The notes beneath the pieces were generated by a model. That model had not been told where the DNA came from, searched no databases, and saw only the letters and a list, made by a program, of their open reading frames with translations. The position numbers were made by a program, and so were the translations under genes. From assembly GCA_002633005.1 (NCBI GenBank), contig NMRA01000218.1, positions 533,909 through 597,908 on the forward strand: 64,000 nucleotides of DNA, written 5' to 3'. The stretch is from Phoronis australis. Lineage: Eukaryota > Phoronida > Phoronidae. Below, in pieces: positions 63,751-64,000 of this stretch (position 1 is its first letter; every line of letters starts with the position of its first letter).

Positions 63751-64000
63751 AATTCAAGACCAGAACCGCAGAACGTCCCTTTCCTCCTGGCCTGATTGCA
63801 AACCGATGGCGCACTGATCAGAGCGACCTCTGGGGACTACAGATGGAAAGACATCCAACGTAAAACCAGCAGAAACATCGCGTTCTTTTCAAAATTTCTT
63901 CGAATGCATGTCCATTTTTATCGAATACACTTAAATGGTACTGATTTACGGCCACAAGGAATCACTGCAGGACCTAATACTCTGGCAGCTAGAGAGAGGG

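Overview
This is nuclear DNA from an animal, most likely a marine invertebrate. Genes are split by GT-AG introns, intergenic space is AT-rich, and short non-autonomous DNA transposons and palindromic repeats are common. The phylum cannot be settled from sequence alone. No bacterial, phage or organelle features were seen. One N at 63179 marks a collapsed poly-C run. Most protein-coding sequence is in short exons, so the gene models were built by hand from splice signals, reading-frame phase and protein sense.

Layout. (1) 256-5105, + strand: the last five exons of a gene cut by the left edge. They encode a charged, coiled-coil, lysine-rich tail of 328 residues that I could not name. (2) 11962-47379, + strand: a 16-exon gene whose exon phases all agree, giving 4200 nt (1399 aa). 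It has an N-terminal domain I do not recognise, a large disordered exon with fourteen 15-residue NQGSRAPS-type repeats, an SxIP-like motif, several coiled coils, a run of phase 1-1 exons and a C-terminal CAP-Gly domain. This is the architecture of a microtubule plus-end or cytoskeletal linker protein. A possible promoter and untranslated first exon lies near 8.3-8.6 kb. Intron 2 is about 18.8 kb and full of repeats. (3) 54117-54992, + strand: an ankyrin-repeat protein with an uninterrupted reading frame, a C-terminal CAAX-like box and two upstream ORFs, one of which ends by overlapping the main start codon. (4) 63750-61282, - strand: a complete four-exon mitochondrial pyruvate carrier 2 (MPC2) of 109 aa.

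Mobile and repeat DNA. The window holds a 66-bp perfect palindrome between 10-bp direct repeats, an ~80-bp hairpin family with five copies, a hAT-like MITE family (three copies), a GATAAGCCCA-ended family (two copies, inverted), a family with ends near CCCGGTTGCATGAAAC (two copies), a 1.67-kb element with TTAA target duplications, a palindromic element carrying a tRNA-like B box, a Penelope/hammerhead-like motif, and a triplicated exon end inside the CAP-Gly gene. The genes do not form an evident pathway. The CAP-Gly gene and the ankyrin gene run in the same direction, and MPC2 converges on the ankyrin gene.
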